Source of the DNA: Burkholderiales bacterium
GTDB taxonomy: Bacteria; Pseudomonadota; Gammaproteobacteria; Burkholderiales; SG8-41
Assembly (NCBI GenBank): GCA_020854035.1
Contig: JADZGE010000088.1
Location: 1 to 64,000 of the forward strand
Direction: 5' to 3'
DNA: 64,000 nucleotides
In this document: piece after piece, positions 43,555 through 52,032 of the stretch
Numbering within the stretch: position 1 is the first letter of the stretch
Layout of the letters: each line of letters begins with the position of its first letter
Program-made: the position numbers and the translations under genes
Notes under the pieces: generated by a model
What the model saw: only the letters and a program-made list of their open reading frames with translations
Told to the model about the DNA's origin: nothing
Databases searched by the model: none

Positions 43555-43718
43555 GGCTGAAGGTGGATACCGCCGTCAGCCGCCGAGCGGCGCCGAGGCA
43601 GGCCGATGCCCGCCACGCGGCCGGAGGGCAGCCGTCATCGGGGAGGGGGGAGGGCCGATCCCGGTGGCGTCATTGCTCTCCGGAAGGACCGTTGCCGCGA
43701 TCGACCGCGTGCGCCGGA

Positions 43719-43744
43719 ATCGGCGTTCATCGGCGTTCATCGGC
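43719..43744 (+). repeat. Short tandem repeat ATCGGCGTTC x 2.6
   Basis: ATCGGCGTTC occurs twice in tandem (43719-43738) followed by ATCGGC. It is of the CATCxGCGTTCAT type found dispersed in many bacterial genomes. The MaoC-like gene's stop codon (43737-43739) lies within it, so the insertion or expansion may have trimmed the gene's end. Confidence 0.6.
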
Positions 43745-44606
43745 CGCTCCCGTCCTGGCGAAACTCGGCGTCCGCGGCGAGCGCGAGCGCCCCGGTGTCG
43801 TCGGCCGCCCAGAGCTTCGCGCTCTTGCCATCGGCCGAAGGCTCGCCGCCGAAGCTGATCGGCCGGTTCACGAAGAGCGGGCGCACGTTGCGCGAGGCCA
43901 TGTAAACGAGCGGCGCGCGCGCATTCGCCCGCGCAAGTTCCAGCGCGAGAAGCGTTGTCAGGCCGCCGTTCATGACGAGATCGGGATAGCCCTCGGTCCC
44001 GGTCACGTAAGGGTGGTCGTAGTGGATGCGGTGGCCGTTGAAGGTGAGCGCGGAATAGCGGAAGAGCATGACCGGGTCCGGCGTCACGACGTTGCGCCAC
44101 GCCGCGCCCGCCGGCGCGGGCTGGGGCGGCGGGGGCGGCGTGCCGGCGGCGGGCTCCGCGCGGTAGACGATGTCCTGCTCCTCCGTGACCGCCAGGCCGC
44201 GCGGGCTCGAAATGTCCGTCTTCACCGTCACGAACACCATCTCACCCGTGCGACCCTGCTTGACGGTCACGTCCCGGATGACCGACTCGCGGTGCGCCGC
44301 GTCGCCGACGCGCAACTCCGCGACGAAGCGCACGCGCCGGCCGGCGAACATGCGGCGTGGCAGCGGCACCGGCGGCAGGAAATCGCCGCGCCGCGGATGC
44401 CCGTCGGGACCGATCTGCGACTGGCGCACCACGCGCGGGAAGAGAATCGTGTGCCAGCCGATCGGGAGGGGATCGCCCGCCTTCGGCATCGGCTCGTCGC
44501 GGTCGAGCGTCGCGGCGAGACGATGGACCGCCGGCACGGTTACGTAATCGAGGTCGGTCTCCTTCCGGCCGATCCAGTCCTTGAGCTTCTCCAGTTCGCG
44601 CGTCAT
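43737..44606 (-). CDS. MaoC/FAS1-like hydratase, similar to mesaconyl-C4-CoA/itaconyl-CoA hydratase
   Basis: 289 residues with two hot-dog domains. The N domain carries the IGWHTILFPRVVRQSQIGPDG block and GRRVRFVAELRVGD. The C domain carries LFRYSALTFNGHRIHYDHPYV, whose Asn/His/Asp residues form the hydratase active site. This layout is that of HTD2/mesaconyl-C4-CoA hydratase-type proteins. Together with the CitE-like lyase and CoA-transferases nearby it suggests hydration of a branched C5 enoyl-CoA to citramalyl-CoA (inference). ATG 44606 is preceded by AGAAGGG at 10 bases. Confidence 0.85.
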   Translation of the reverse strand: MTRELEKLKDWIGRKETDLDYVTVPAVHRLAATLDRDEPMPKAGDPLPIGWHTILFPRVVRQSQIGPDGHPRRGDFLPPVPLPRRMFAGRRVRFVAELRVGDAAHRESVIRDVTVKQGRTGEMVFVTVKTDISSPRGLAVTEEQDIVYRAEPAAGTPPPPPQPAPAGAAWRNVVTPDPVMLFRYSALTFNGHRIHYDHPYVTGTEGYPDLVMNGGLTTLLALELARANARAPLVYMASRNVRPLFVNRPISFGGEPSADGKSAKLWAADDTGALALAADAEFRQDGSGR

Positions 44607-44628
44607 GCGGGTTGCCCTTCTCTCAGTG

Positions 44629-44722
44629 GCCGCGGAGGCGCGGAGACCGGCCCGGGAAGCAGCACTCGCCCGCCGGGCGGACTCGATGGAGAACGCTTCC
44701 GCGGTCCCGGCGCCTCCGCGGC
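44629..44722. repeat. 13-bp perfect inverted repeat between hydratase and TctC genes
   Basis: GCCGCGGAGGCGC at 44629-44641 is complementary to GCGCCTCCGCGGC at 44710-44722. The right arm belongs to the same dispersed family as the element at 60345-60366. The pair flanks most of the gap between the TctC stop (44727) and the hydratase start (44606) and could form a long-range hairpin in the transcript. Confidence 0.65.
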
Positions 44723-44726
44723 AATT

Positions 44727-45716
44727 CTAATCGGCCTTCGCGCCGGAGTCCTTCACGGCTTTCCCCCACTTCGCGATTTCCGACTTGATGAAGGCGGCGA
44801 ACTCCGCGCGCGTGCCCGCGGCGGGCGTGAAAGCGAGACTCGCCAGGCGTTCCATCACGTCGGGCTGGCTCAGTATGCGCACCATCTCGGCGTTGAGCTT
44901 GTCGAGGATCGGCGCCGGAGTGCGCGCCGGCGCGGCGATGCCGATCCAGCCCACCGCCTCGAACCCGGGGAAGCCCGACTCCGCGATCGCCGGCACTTCC
45001 GGCAGGAACGGCGAGCGTTTGAGCGTGGCGATGCCGAGGCCGCGCAGCTTCCCGGCCTTGATCTGCGGCAGCGCCGCCGGGATGGCGTCGAACATCACCG
45101 GGACCTGGCCGCCCAGCATCTGGGTATGGGCCTCCGCGCTCCCCTTGAAGGGGACGTGGTTGAGACGCGCGCCGGCGGCCGCGCGGAACATCTCCATGCT
45201 GAGATGGCTCGTCGAGCCGTTGCCGAGCGAGGCGTAGTTGACCTGCCCGGGTTTCTCGCGCGCCGCCGCGACGAACTCCCTCACCGACTTGAACGGCGCG
45301 GACGGAGCGGCCATGAGCGTCTGCGGCGTGAGGCCCAGGTTGGAGATGGGCGCGAAGTCCGCCAGCACGTCGTACGGGAGTTTCGAGTAGAGCGAGGGGT
45401 TGATGCCGAACGCGCTCGAGACCGCCATCACCAGCGTGTGGCCGTCGGGGGTGGCGTTTTTCGCGGCCACCGTTCCGATCACGGCGCCCGCGCCCGGGCG
45501 GTTGTCGACTATGACCTGCTGGCCCCAGCTCGCGGAGAGCTTCTGCGCGAGGACGCGCGCGAGGATGTCCGTGGACGTTCCGGGCGTGAACTGCGCGATG
45601 ATGCGGATCGGCCGGGCCGGATAGGCCTTTGCCGTCTCCTGGGCGTGCGCCGCGGACGGGCAGCACGCCAGAAGGAGAGCGGCCGTGAATGATGCACGAG
45701 CGCTCCGGGTCTTCAT
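44727..45716 (-). CDS. TctC/Bug-family substrate-binding protein in the CoA-ester cluster
   Basis: 329 residues with a signal peptide ending AAHAQ (about residue 26). Loop 1 is QFTPGTSTDILAR and loop 2 is HVPFKGSAE. VVDNRPGAGA and TPDGHT are conserved. ATG 45716 has GGGAGGATGACGGC upstream. It lies between the CitE-like gene (32 bp upstream) and the hydratase gene in the same direction, so the probable ligand is the carboxylic acid activated by this cluster. Confidence 0.9.
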   Translation of the reverse strand: MKTRSARASFTAALLLACCPSAAHAQETAKAYPARPIRIIAQFTPGTSTDILARVLAQKLSASWGQQVIVDNRPGAGAVIGTVAAKNATPDGHTLVMAVSSAFGINPSLYSKLPYDVLADFAPISNLGLTPQTLMAAPSAPFKSVREFVAAAREKPGQVNYASLGNGSTSHLSMEMFRAAAGARLNHVPFKGSAEAHTQMLGGQVPVMFDAIPAALPQIKAGKLRGLGIATLKRSPFLPEVPAIAESGFPGFEAVGWIGIAAPARTPAPILDKLNAEMVRILSQPDVMERLASLAFTPAAGTRAEFAAFIKSEIAKWGKAVKDSGAKAD

Positions 45717-45748
45717 GCCGTCATCCTCCCTCAACGAAGAACCGCGGG

Positions 45749-46657
45749 CTACCCCATTGCGGCGAGCGTCTTCGCCTCGCGCGCCTTGATCGCTTCGTGG
45801 CGCCCGAGGAGTTTCGCGGCCCGCACCACCACCGGAATGTCGATCATCTTGCCGTCGATCTGGAACGAGCCGCGCCCGGCGGCCTGCGCCTCCCGGTCCA
45901 TCTGGATCACCTTGCGCGCGTAGGCGAGCTCGGCCTCGTCGGGGGTGTACTCCTCGTTCACGATCTTCACCTGACCCGGGTGGATGCAGCCCGCGCCGTC
46001 GAAGCCGAACATCCGCGAGCGGCGCACCATCTTCCGGAACGCGTCCCAGTCGCTGAAGTCGGCGACCGTGCCGATGAAGCCGAGCGGCATCACGCCGGCG
46101 GAGCGCGCGGCGATGATCATGCGCTGCTTGGGGTGCAGCAGCACTTCGCCCTCGGGCTGCGCGTTCATGTCGAGCGCGAAGTCCTCGCCGCCGATATTCG
46201 TGGCGACCACGCGCGGGCTCGCGCGCGGGATCTCGTCGATGCGCGAAAAGGCGTCGCACGTCTCGATCATCGCGAGGAACTTCGTGTGACCGGCCGCGAT
46301 GCCGCGCCTTGCCTCCAGTTCGGTGACGAGCTCATCGAGCAGCCGCAGGTGCGAGGCGCTGTCGGTCTTGGATATGGCGAGGCCATCGACGTCCTCGCAG
46401 ACGCTGTACTCGATGTCGCGCACGGCGAGCGAGAGCGGCCGATTGATCCGCACCACCACGTCGGCGCCGCCGCGCCGCACGCGCGAGGCGTTGCGGGCGA
46501 CGAGCGTGCGCGCCTTCTCCTTCTCCGCCGCGGGCACGGCGTCCTCGAGATCGAGCTGGATCACGTCGGCGCCGCGGGTGTGCGCCCTGTCGACGAACCT
46601 CTCGACGTTCACCGGCACGTACATCAGGGATCGCCACACCGGCAGCTCGCGCTTCAT
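45749..46657 (-). CDS. CitE/HpcH-family CoA-ester lyase (citramalyl/malyl-CoA lyase-like)
   Basis: 302 residues. RSLMYVPVNVERFVDRAH opens the TIM barrel. IQLDLEDAVPAAEKEKAR supplies a metal-binding acidic residue, VVRINRP the active-site Arg, LAMIETCDAFSRIDEIP the catalytic Glu, and GGEDFALDMNAQ, IGTVADFSD and GFDGAGCIHPGQV follow. These are the marks of CitE-like lyases that cleave (S)-citramalyl-CoA or malyl-CoA to acetyl-CoA plus pyruvate or glyoxylate. No citrate lyase alpha or gamma subunits are nearby. The ATG overlaps the stop of the CoA-transferase gene (ATGA). Confidence 0.9.
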   Translation of the reverse strand: MKRELPVWRSLMYVPVNVERFVDRAHTRGADVIQLDLEDAVPAAEKEKARTLVARNASRVRRGGADVVVRINRPLSLAVRDIEYSVCEDVDGLAISKTDSASHLRLLDELVTELEARRGIAAGHTKFLAMIETCDAFSRIDEIPRASPRVVATNIGGEDFALDMNAQPEGEVLLHPKQRMIIAARSAGVMPLGFIGTVADFSDWDAFRKMVRRSRMFGFDGAGCIHPGQVKIVNEEYTPDEAELAYARKVIQMDREAQAAGRGSFQIDGKMIDIPVVVRAAKLLGRHEAIKAREAKTLAAMG

Positions 46658-47913
46658 TCCGCCTCCTCCCCGCGCTCCGGGCCGCCTTCGGCGGCGACGC
46701 CCGCTTCGAGCAGCAATCGATAGCCCGCGTCGTCCACGCCCGCCTCCGCCAGCAGCGCCCGGTTGTGCTCGCCGAGCCGCGGCGCGGGCGTGCGTATCGA
46801 GCCGGGCGTGCCCGAGAGCCGCGGCACCACGTGATGCATGGGAAACGCGCCCATGTCCGCGTCCGGGTAATCCGCGATGAGCTCCGTTTCCAGCACGTGC
46901 GGATCGCGCACGATCTGCGTGATGTCGTAGATCGGCCCGATCGTCACCTCGGCCCGCTCGAAGAAGGCGACGTTCTCCGCCTGCGTGCGCTCCCCGACGA
47001 ACGCCCCGATGATAGCATCGAGCTCCTCGGCGTGGCGCACGCGCCCGGCGTTGGTGCTGTAGCGCGGATCCTCGATCAGCTCGGCCCGGCCGATCGAGCG
47101 GAACAGGCGCTCCGCCATCTTCTGCGTGGACGAGGAGAGGCACACGTACAACCCGTCCCTGCAGCGGTAGGCGTTGCGCGGGCCGGCGTTCGTCGAGCGG
47201 CTGCCGGTGCGGGGCTTCACCTTGCCGGTCAGGCGGTGGTTCGCCGCCTGGGGGCCGAGCACCGTGAAAAGGGGATCGAGCAGCGGCAGGTCGATCACCT
47301 GTCCGCGCCCGCCCCTCGTCTCCACCTCGCGCAGCGCGATCATCGCGGCCGCGGCGCCGTAGAGGCCCGCCACGGTGTCGGCGAGGTACATCGGCGGCAG
47401 CACCGGCTCGCGGTCCGCGAAGCCGTTGAACGACGCGAACCCGGACATGCCTTCCACCAGCGTGCCGAAGCCGGGCCGCCGCCGGTAGGGGCCCTGCTGC
47501 CCCCAGCCGGAGACGCGCACGACGACGAGCCTCGGGTTGAGTTCGAGCAGGCGCTCCGGGGCGAGCCCCATCCGCTCCAGCGTGTCGGGCCGGAAGCTCT
47601 CCACGAAGAGCGCCGCCGTCGGCGCGAGTTTCGCGAGCAGCTCGCGCGCCTCGGGCCGGCGCAGCTCCAGGCACAGGCTTTTCTTGTTGCGCGCGTAGAG
47701 CTTCCAGTTGGTCTGCACGCCGGCCGTCTGCCATGCGCGCAGCGTGTCTCCCGCCGGCGGCTCGACCTTGATCACCTCGGCGCCGAAATCGCCCAGCACC
47801 TGGGTGAGGGTGTTGCCGGCGACGAGGCGCGAGAGATCGAGCACCCGCACGCCATCCAGCGTGCCCTTCGCCGCCGGCTCGTAATTCCTGCGTGGCAGTT
47901 TGTGCCGTTCCAT
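46654..47913 (-). CDS. Family III CoA-transferase-like protein lacking the catalytic aspartate
   Basis: 419 residues with the CaiB/BaiF framework: LDGVRVLDLSRLVAGN, FGAEVIKVEPPAGD, LYARNKKSLCLELR and LAELNPRLVVVRVSGWGQ (read as LLELNPRLVV). At the expected nucleophile the sequence is RRRPGFGTLVEGMSG, with Gly150 where the paralog at 42340 has Asp141. A PGFGT subgroup with this change is common in betaproteobacteria, and its mechanism is not known to me. ATG 47913 has CCGGAG at good distance. It is translationally coupled to the CitE-like gene. Confidence 0.87.
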   Translation of the reverse strand: MERHKLPRRNYEPAAKGTLDGVRVLDLSRLVAGNTLTQVLGDFGAEVIKVEPPAGDTLRAWQTAGVQTNWKLYARNKKSLCLELRRPEARELLAKLAPTAALFVESFRPDTLERMGLAPERLLELNPRLVVVRVSGWGQQGPYRRRPGFGTLVEGMSGFASFNGFADREPVLPPMYLADTVAGLYGAAAAMIALREVETRGGRGQVIDLPLLDPLFTVLGPQAANHRLTGKVKPRTGSRSTNAGPRNAYRCRDGLYVCLSSSTQKMAERLFRSIGRAELIEDPRYSTNAGRVRHAEELDAIIGAFVGERTQAENVAFFERAEVTIGPIYDITQIVRDPHVLETELIADYPDADMGAFPMHHVVPRLSGTPGSIRTPAPRLGEHNRALLAEAGVDDAGYRLLLEAGVAAEGGPERGEEAE

Positions 47914-47940
47914 CGCGGGCTCCGGAGTTTCGTTGTTTGG

Positions 47941-47973
47941 ATGAATTTCGCGGGCGGCGCCCGCGAAATTCAT
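47941..47973 (-). promoter_or_regulatory. Perfect 15-bp stem-loop covering the TctC stop codon
   Basis: ATGAATTTCGCGGGC (47941-47955) and GCCCGCGAAATTCAT (47959-47973) are exactly complementary with a three-base loop. The stop codon of the TctC gene (47970-47972) lies inside one arm. There is no following T-run in either direction. The structure would separate the TctC mRNA from the CoA-transferase ORF 28 bp later, as an mRNA-stabilising or processing element or a leaky terminator that lets the binding protein be made in excess. Confidence 0.7.
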
Positions 47974-48971
47974 TCGGGCTTGATGCCCGCCTCCTTCACG
48001 ACCTTGCGCCAGCCGCCGATCTCGCTCGCGATCATCGCCGTGAATGCCTCCGGCGTCGTCGGGGCCGCTTCCGCGCCGAAGCTCGCGAAGCGCTTCTTCA
48101 TCTCCGCCGACGCGAGCGACTTGTGGACCTCCGCGTTCAGGCGCTCGACGACGGCGCGCGGCGTCTTCGCCGGGGCGAAGAGTCCCCACCACAGCGACAC
48201 GTCGTAGCCCGGGAGGCCGGTTTCCGCGATCGGCGGCACGCCCGGGGCGGAGTCGGAGCGCTTCGCGGTGCTCAGCCCGATCGCGCGGAGCCGCCCCGAT
48301 TTCATCTGCGCCTCGACCGAGGGCAGGCTCACCAGCAGCACCTGGACGTTGCCCGCCATGAGGTCGGTGACCGCCGGGGACATGCCCTTGTGCGGCACGT
48401 GCACCATCCTGATTTTCGCCGCGGAGAGAAAGAGCTCGGTGCCCATCTGGTTGATGCTGCCGACACCGGACGAGGTGTAATTGAGCTTGTCCGGCTGCGC
48501 CCGGGCGAGGGCGATCAGCTCCTTCGCGCTCTTCGCCGGCACGGAGGGGTGCACCACCAGGACCATCGGGCTCTTGGCGAGCAGCGTGACCCCGGTGACG
48601 TCGTTCACGGGATCGAAGGGAAGCTTCGGCTGTATCGCGGCGGCGGTGGTGTAGGTCGTCGAGGACACGTAGAGCGTGTGGCCGTCGGGCGGCGATTTCA
48701 CCATCAGGTCGGCGGCGATCATCTGGCTCGCGCCCGGCCGGTTGTCCACGATCACCGGTTGCTTCAGCGCCGCGTTGAGGTGCTGTCCGATGGAGCGCGC
48801 GAAGATGTCGTTGCTGCCGCCGGCCGGGGCGCCGACGAGGATGCGGATCGCCTTGGCCGGCCACGCGGGCTGCGCGGCGGCGGGCAGCGCGGCAAGCGCG
48901 GCGAGCACGGCGGCGGCAAGAGGGCCTGCGGCCGGGATGCGGCACGAGAGCACCGGAATGTCTATCGTCAT
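47970..48971 (-). CDS. TctC/Bug-family substrate-binding protein, first gene of the CoA-ester operon
   Basis: 333 residues with a signal peptide through LPAAAQ (about residue 34). Loop 1 is GAPAGGSNDIFAR and loop 2 HVPHKGMSP, with His in place of the usual Tyr. VDNRPGASQ and PPDGHT are conserved. ATG 48971 is preceded by AGGAGGAACC. It leads the minus-strand run TctC, CoA-transferase, CitE-like lyase, TctC, hydratase and is divergent from a LysR gene, which probably controls it. Confidence 0.92.
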   Translation of the reverse strand: MTIDIPVLSCRIPAAGPLAAAVLAALAALPAAAQPAWPAKAIRILVGAPAGGSNDIFARSIGQHLNAALKQPVIVDNRPGASQMIAADLMVKSPPDGHTLYVSSTTYTTAAAIQPKLPFDPVNDVTGVTLLAKSPMVLVVHPSVPAKSAKELIALARAQPDKLNYTSSGVGSINQMGTELFLSAAKIRMVHVPHKGMSPAVTDLMAGNVQVLLVSLPSVEAQMKSGRLRAIGLSTAKRSDSAPGVPPIAETGLPGYDVSLWWGLFAPAKTPRAVVERLNAEVHKSLASAEMKKRFASFGAEAAPTTPEAFTAMIASEIGGWRKVVKEAGIKPE

Positions 48972-49037
48972 GGTTCCTCCTTCGTCTGGAATCGGTTCGC
49001 CGCGCATTCTCCGCCAGAGTGGTGGTAATGTGAAATG

Positions 49038-49055
49038 CAATAATGTCAGCAATTG
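49038..49055. promoter_or_regulatory. Possible LysR-type operator between TctC and LysR genes
   Basis: CAAT (49038-49041) and ATTG (49052-49055) form an interrupted dyad in an A+T-richer patch of the 97-bp divergent gap. This is close to the T-N11-A pattern of LysR boxes, though one base shorter. The position fits autoregulation plus control of the divergent operon. Confidence 0.35.
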
Positions 49056-49068
49056 ATGAGTGGAACTC

Positions 49069-49986
49069 ATGAAGCTCGATATCGACGGCATCCAGGCCTT
49101 CGTGCTGATCGCGGAACTCGGCGGCTTCCAGCGCGCGGCGGAGCGGCTGCGACTCACCCAGACTGCGTTGACGAGGCGCATCCAGCGGCTCGAGGCCTAC
49201 CTGGGACTGAAACTCCTCGACCGCACGACGCGCTCGGTCTCGCTGACGACCGTGGGCGAGGAGTTCCTGCCGCAGGCGCGGCGCCTCGTGGAGGAGTTGA
49301 CGCACTCGGTCGATCGGCTGAAAGGAATGTCGCACGGCGCGAGCGGGAACGTCGCTCTCGCGTGCATCGCCTCGGTCGCGAGCCAGCGCCTGCCCGCCGT
49401 CATCCGGGCCTACGCCGCGCGGCACCCCGGCAACCGTGTGCGCATACTCGATCGCACCGGCACGCAGGTCGCGGCGGCGGTGCGGCAGGGGCAGGCCGAG
49501 TTCGGGGTGACGATACTGCCCACGCGCGAACCCGACCTCGTCGAGGAGCCGCTCTACGAGGATCCCTTCGTTCTCTTCTGCGCCGCGGGGCACCGGCTCG
49601 CCGCGTCGAGCCGCATCGCCTGGAAGGAGCTGCGGGAGGGCGAACTCATCGTGTTCGGCGGCGCCAGCGGGAACCGGCTGCTCGTGGATTACCAGCTCGC
49701 GGGCCGGCGGCTCGCGCTGCGCGGGCGCTACGAGGTCGAGCAGACCGCCACGGCCCTCGGCCTCGTCCTCGCCGGGATCGGAGCGGCGGTGCTGCCGGCC
49801 TCCGCGATGGGACCCGGTGCCGGCGGGAGCGTGCGCCGCGTACCCCTCGTGAATCCGGTAATCCGGCGCGCCGTGGGAATCGTGCGCCGGCGCGGCGCCT
49901 CGCTCTCGCCCGCGGCGCGCGCGCTGCAGGATCTTCTCGCGATCGAACTGCGCTCGCCCGCGGGCGGGTCGGAGGGCGGGCGCTGA
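49069..49986 (+). CDS. LysR-family transcriptional regulator
   Basis: 305 residues. The N-terminal winged helix-turn-helix (FVLIAELGGFQRAAERLRLTQTALTRRIQRLE, about 10-42) is followed by KLLDRTTRSVSLTTVGEEF, typical of LysR proteins. The C-terminal part is the two-lobed effector domain. Divergent from the CoA-ester operon, it is the likely activator, with a carboxylate or CoA ester as inducer. ATG 49069 is chosen over GTG 49060. Confidence 0.93.
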   Translation: MKLDIDGIQAFVLIAELGGFQRAAERLRLTQTALTRRIQRLEAYLGLKLLDRTTRSVSLTTVGEEFLPQARRLVEELTHSVDRLKGMSHGASGNVALACIASVASQRLPAVIRAYAARHPGNRVRILDRTGTQVAAAVRQGQAEFGVTILPTREPDLVEEPLYEDPFVLFCAAGHRLAASSRIAWKELREGELIVFGGASGNRLLVDYQLAGRRLALRGRYEVEQTATALGLVLAGIGAAVLPASAMGPGAGGSVRRVPLVNPVIRRAVGIVRRRGASLSPAARALQDLLAIELRSPAGGSEGGR

Positions 49987-49996
49987 TCGGGCGCGC

Positions 49997-50995
49997 TCAC
50001 TCGAGCCGGATGCCGGCTTCGCGCGCGACCTTGCGCCAGCGCGAGATCTCGTTCGGCACGAAGGACGCGAACGCTTCGCGCGTCATCGCCGCTGGCTCGG
50101 CGCCCTCGCGCGCGAAGCGCTCCTTCGTGTCGGCGAATTGCAGCACCTTGCCGAGCCCGGCCGAGAGCTGGTTCACGATCTCGGGGGGCGTCTTCACCGG
50201 CGCGGCGAGTCCCCACCAGAACTCGGCCGTGTAGCCGCGCACCCCGGACTCGTCGATCGTGGGCAGTTGCGGGGCGAACGAAGTGCGCCTGGCGCCGCCG
50301 ACCGCGATCGCCTTCAACTTTCCCGCCTGCACCTGCGTCAGCGCCGAGGGCATGCTCGTCATGACGAGCTGCACGTGTCCCCCCATGAGATCGGTGAGGG
50401 CGGGGGCAACGCCCTTGTACGGCACGTGCACGATGTCGATGCCCGCCATGTGCCGGAAGAGCTCGGTGAAGAGATGGTTGATCCCGCCGGTGCCGGTCGA
50501 GCCGTAATTGATGCTGCCCGGGCGCGCTTTCGCCAGAGCGACGAGCTCCCGGACGTTCCGGACCGGGAGCGAAGGGTGCACGACCACCAGCATGGGACTT
50601 CTCGCCATCATGCCGATCCACGCGAAATCCGCGACGGGGTCGTAGGCCATCTTCGCCCGCAGCGCGGCGTTCGCCACGAAGGAGGCCTGGACGTTGAGAA
50701 CCGAATAGCCGTCCGGCGGCGACTTCGCGACGTTCTCCGCGCCGATCATCCCGCCCGCGCCCGCCCGGTTGTCCACCACGACGGACTGCCCCAGCACGGC
50801 GGTCAAACCCTGCGCCACGACGCGCGAGAGGATATCGTTGCTCCCGCTCGGCGGGTAGGGCACGACGAGCCGCAGGGGTTTCGCGGGCCAGGCCTGCGCC
50901 CGCGCCGTCCCCGCCGGCGCGAGCGCGGCGAGCCCGCCGAGCACGAGAGCGGCAAGCGGCGCGGCAAGGGCGCGGCTCGCCCGGCTGCGCGTCAA
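49997..50995 (-). CDS. TctC/Bug-family substrate-binding protein co-transcribed with IclR regulator
   Basis: 332 residues with a signal peptide ending GTARAQ (about residue 33). Loop 1 is PYPPSGSNDILSR and loop 2 HVPYKGVAP. VVDNRAGAGG and PPDGYS are conserved. The only sensible start is TTG 50995, overlapping the IclR stop as TTGA; codons upstream belong to the regulator in another frame. A receptor gene fused by translation to its presumed regulator suggests direct feedback between uptake and control. It is convergent with the LysR gene. Confidence 0.9.
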   Translation of the reverse strand: MTRSRASRALAAPLAALVLGGLAALAPAGTARAQAWPAKPLRLVVPYPPSGSNDILSRVVAQGLTAVLGQSVVVDNRAGAGGMIGAENVAKSPPDGYSVLNVQASFVANAALRAKMAYDPVADFAWIGMMARSPMLVVVHPSLPVRNVRELVALAKARPGSINYGSTGTGGINHLFTELFRHMAGIDIVHVPYKGVAPALTDLMGGHVQLVMTSMPSALTQVQAGKLKAIAVGGARRTSFAPQLPTIDESGVRGYTAEFWWGLAAPVKTPPEIVNQLSAGLGKVLQFADTKERFAREGAEPAAMTREAFASFVPNEISRWRKVAREAGIRLE

Positions 50996-51798
50996 CGCGC
51001 GTCCCCGCCGGCGGTGATCTGCCGTTCGATCTGGCGCGTTTCGGACTTGAGCAGCGTGGCGATCTCGGTGGCGCGCTTCTCGCTCATCCGGCTCGAGATG
51101 GTGGATACGGAAAGCGCCGCGAAGGGAACGCCGCCCTGGTTGCGCAACGCCTGGCCCACCGAGCGCACGCCCGCGAGCCCCGGCATCTCGCGCATCGCGT
51201 AGCCGAGTTTCTGCGCGCGCTTCACCTGCGAGATGAGCGCGCCGCCGTTCAATCCGTACTCCGGCAGGCGCACCTTGTTCGCGCCGACGACCTGCTCGAT
51301 CTCCTCTTCCGGCAGGGCCGAGAGGATCGCGAGGCTTCCGGTTCCCACGCCGAGCGGGCGGCGCATGCCGACTTCCAGCGTGAAGGTCTTGATCGGAAAC
51401 GCGCCCTCGCGCCGGTCGAGGCACACCGCGTCGAGTCCGCTTCTCTGGGTGAGGAACACCGTGTCCCCGGTCGCCTCCGCGATCCTGGCGAGCGCCGGGT
51501 GGCAGAGCTCGCGCAGGTTGAAGCGCGGGGTGGCGGTGAGACCCAGCTCGAAAACCATGGAGCCGAGGTAGTAGCGATGCGTGTCGGAGTCCTGCTGGAC
51601 CATGTTCTCGGTTGCGAGGCATTTCAGCATGCGGTGCACCGTGGGACGTTGCAGCCCGGTGCGCGTCGCGAGATCGAGCAGCCGGGAGCCGCTGCGATTG
51701 TGCGCGGCGATCTCGCGCAGCAGCAGCAGCGCGCGCTCGATGCTCTGGGTCCCGGTCAGCCGGGATTCCGTGGGGAACTCGTTCTTGGCTGGTGACAT
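50992..51798 (-). CDS. IclR-family transcriptional regulator
   Basis: 268 residues. The N-terminal winged HTH (about 15-75: SIERALLLLREIA, then RTGLQRPTVHRMLKCLATENMV) precedes an effector-binding IclR domain (GDTVFLTQRSGLDAVCLDRREG, VGTGSLAILSALPEEEIE). It is divergent from prpB, 234 bp away, and translationally linked to the downstream TctC gene, so it may control both. ATG 51798. Confidence 0.92.
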   Translation of the reverse strand: MSPAKNEFPTESRLTGTQSIERALLLLREIAAHNRSGSRLLDLATRTGLQRPTVHRMLKCLATENMVQQDSDTHRYYLGSMVFELGLTATPRFNLRELCHPALARIAEATGDTVFLTQRSGLDAVCLDRREGAFPIKTFTLEVGMRRPLGVGTGSLAILSALPEEEIEQVVGANKVRLPEYGLNGGALISQVKRAQKLGYAMREMPGLAGVRSVGQALRNQGGVPFAALSVSTISSRMSEKRATEIATLLKSETRQIERQITAGGDAR

Positions 51799-52032
51799 AT
51801 GGGTCGATTCCAGATGGTAGTTTCGATCAAAGAGGCGATCCCGCGCCCGCGTCCGAATAAAGTCCGGATCGTGAACGAAAGGCCCACATTATCCCACTGG
51901 ATGGGCGCTGGTAGAATAGGCCGCCTGTTGAAATTTCTTTGCTTTACCGGAAACAATGACCTTGATGGTTCGTAATATGGACTCGTCGACACGATCCGGT
52001 CCGGGGCGGGCCAGGTCACTGGAGGCCACAAT
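51799..52032. other. Divergent intergenic region between iclR-type gene and prpB
   Basis: No reading frame of note. On the plus strand TAATAT at 51973-51978 could be a -10 for prpB but has no clear -35, and TAGAAT at 51912-51917 is an alternative. No perfect IclR dyad was recognised. GGAGG lies about 8 bases before prpB. Confidence 0.4.
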
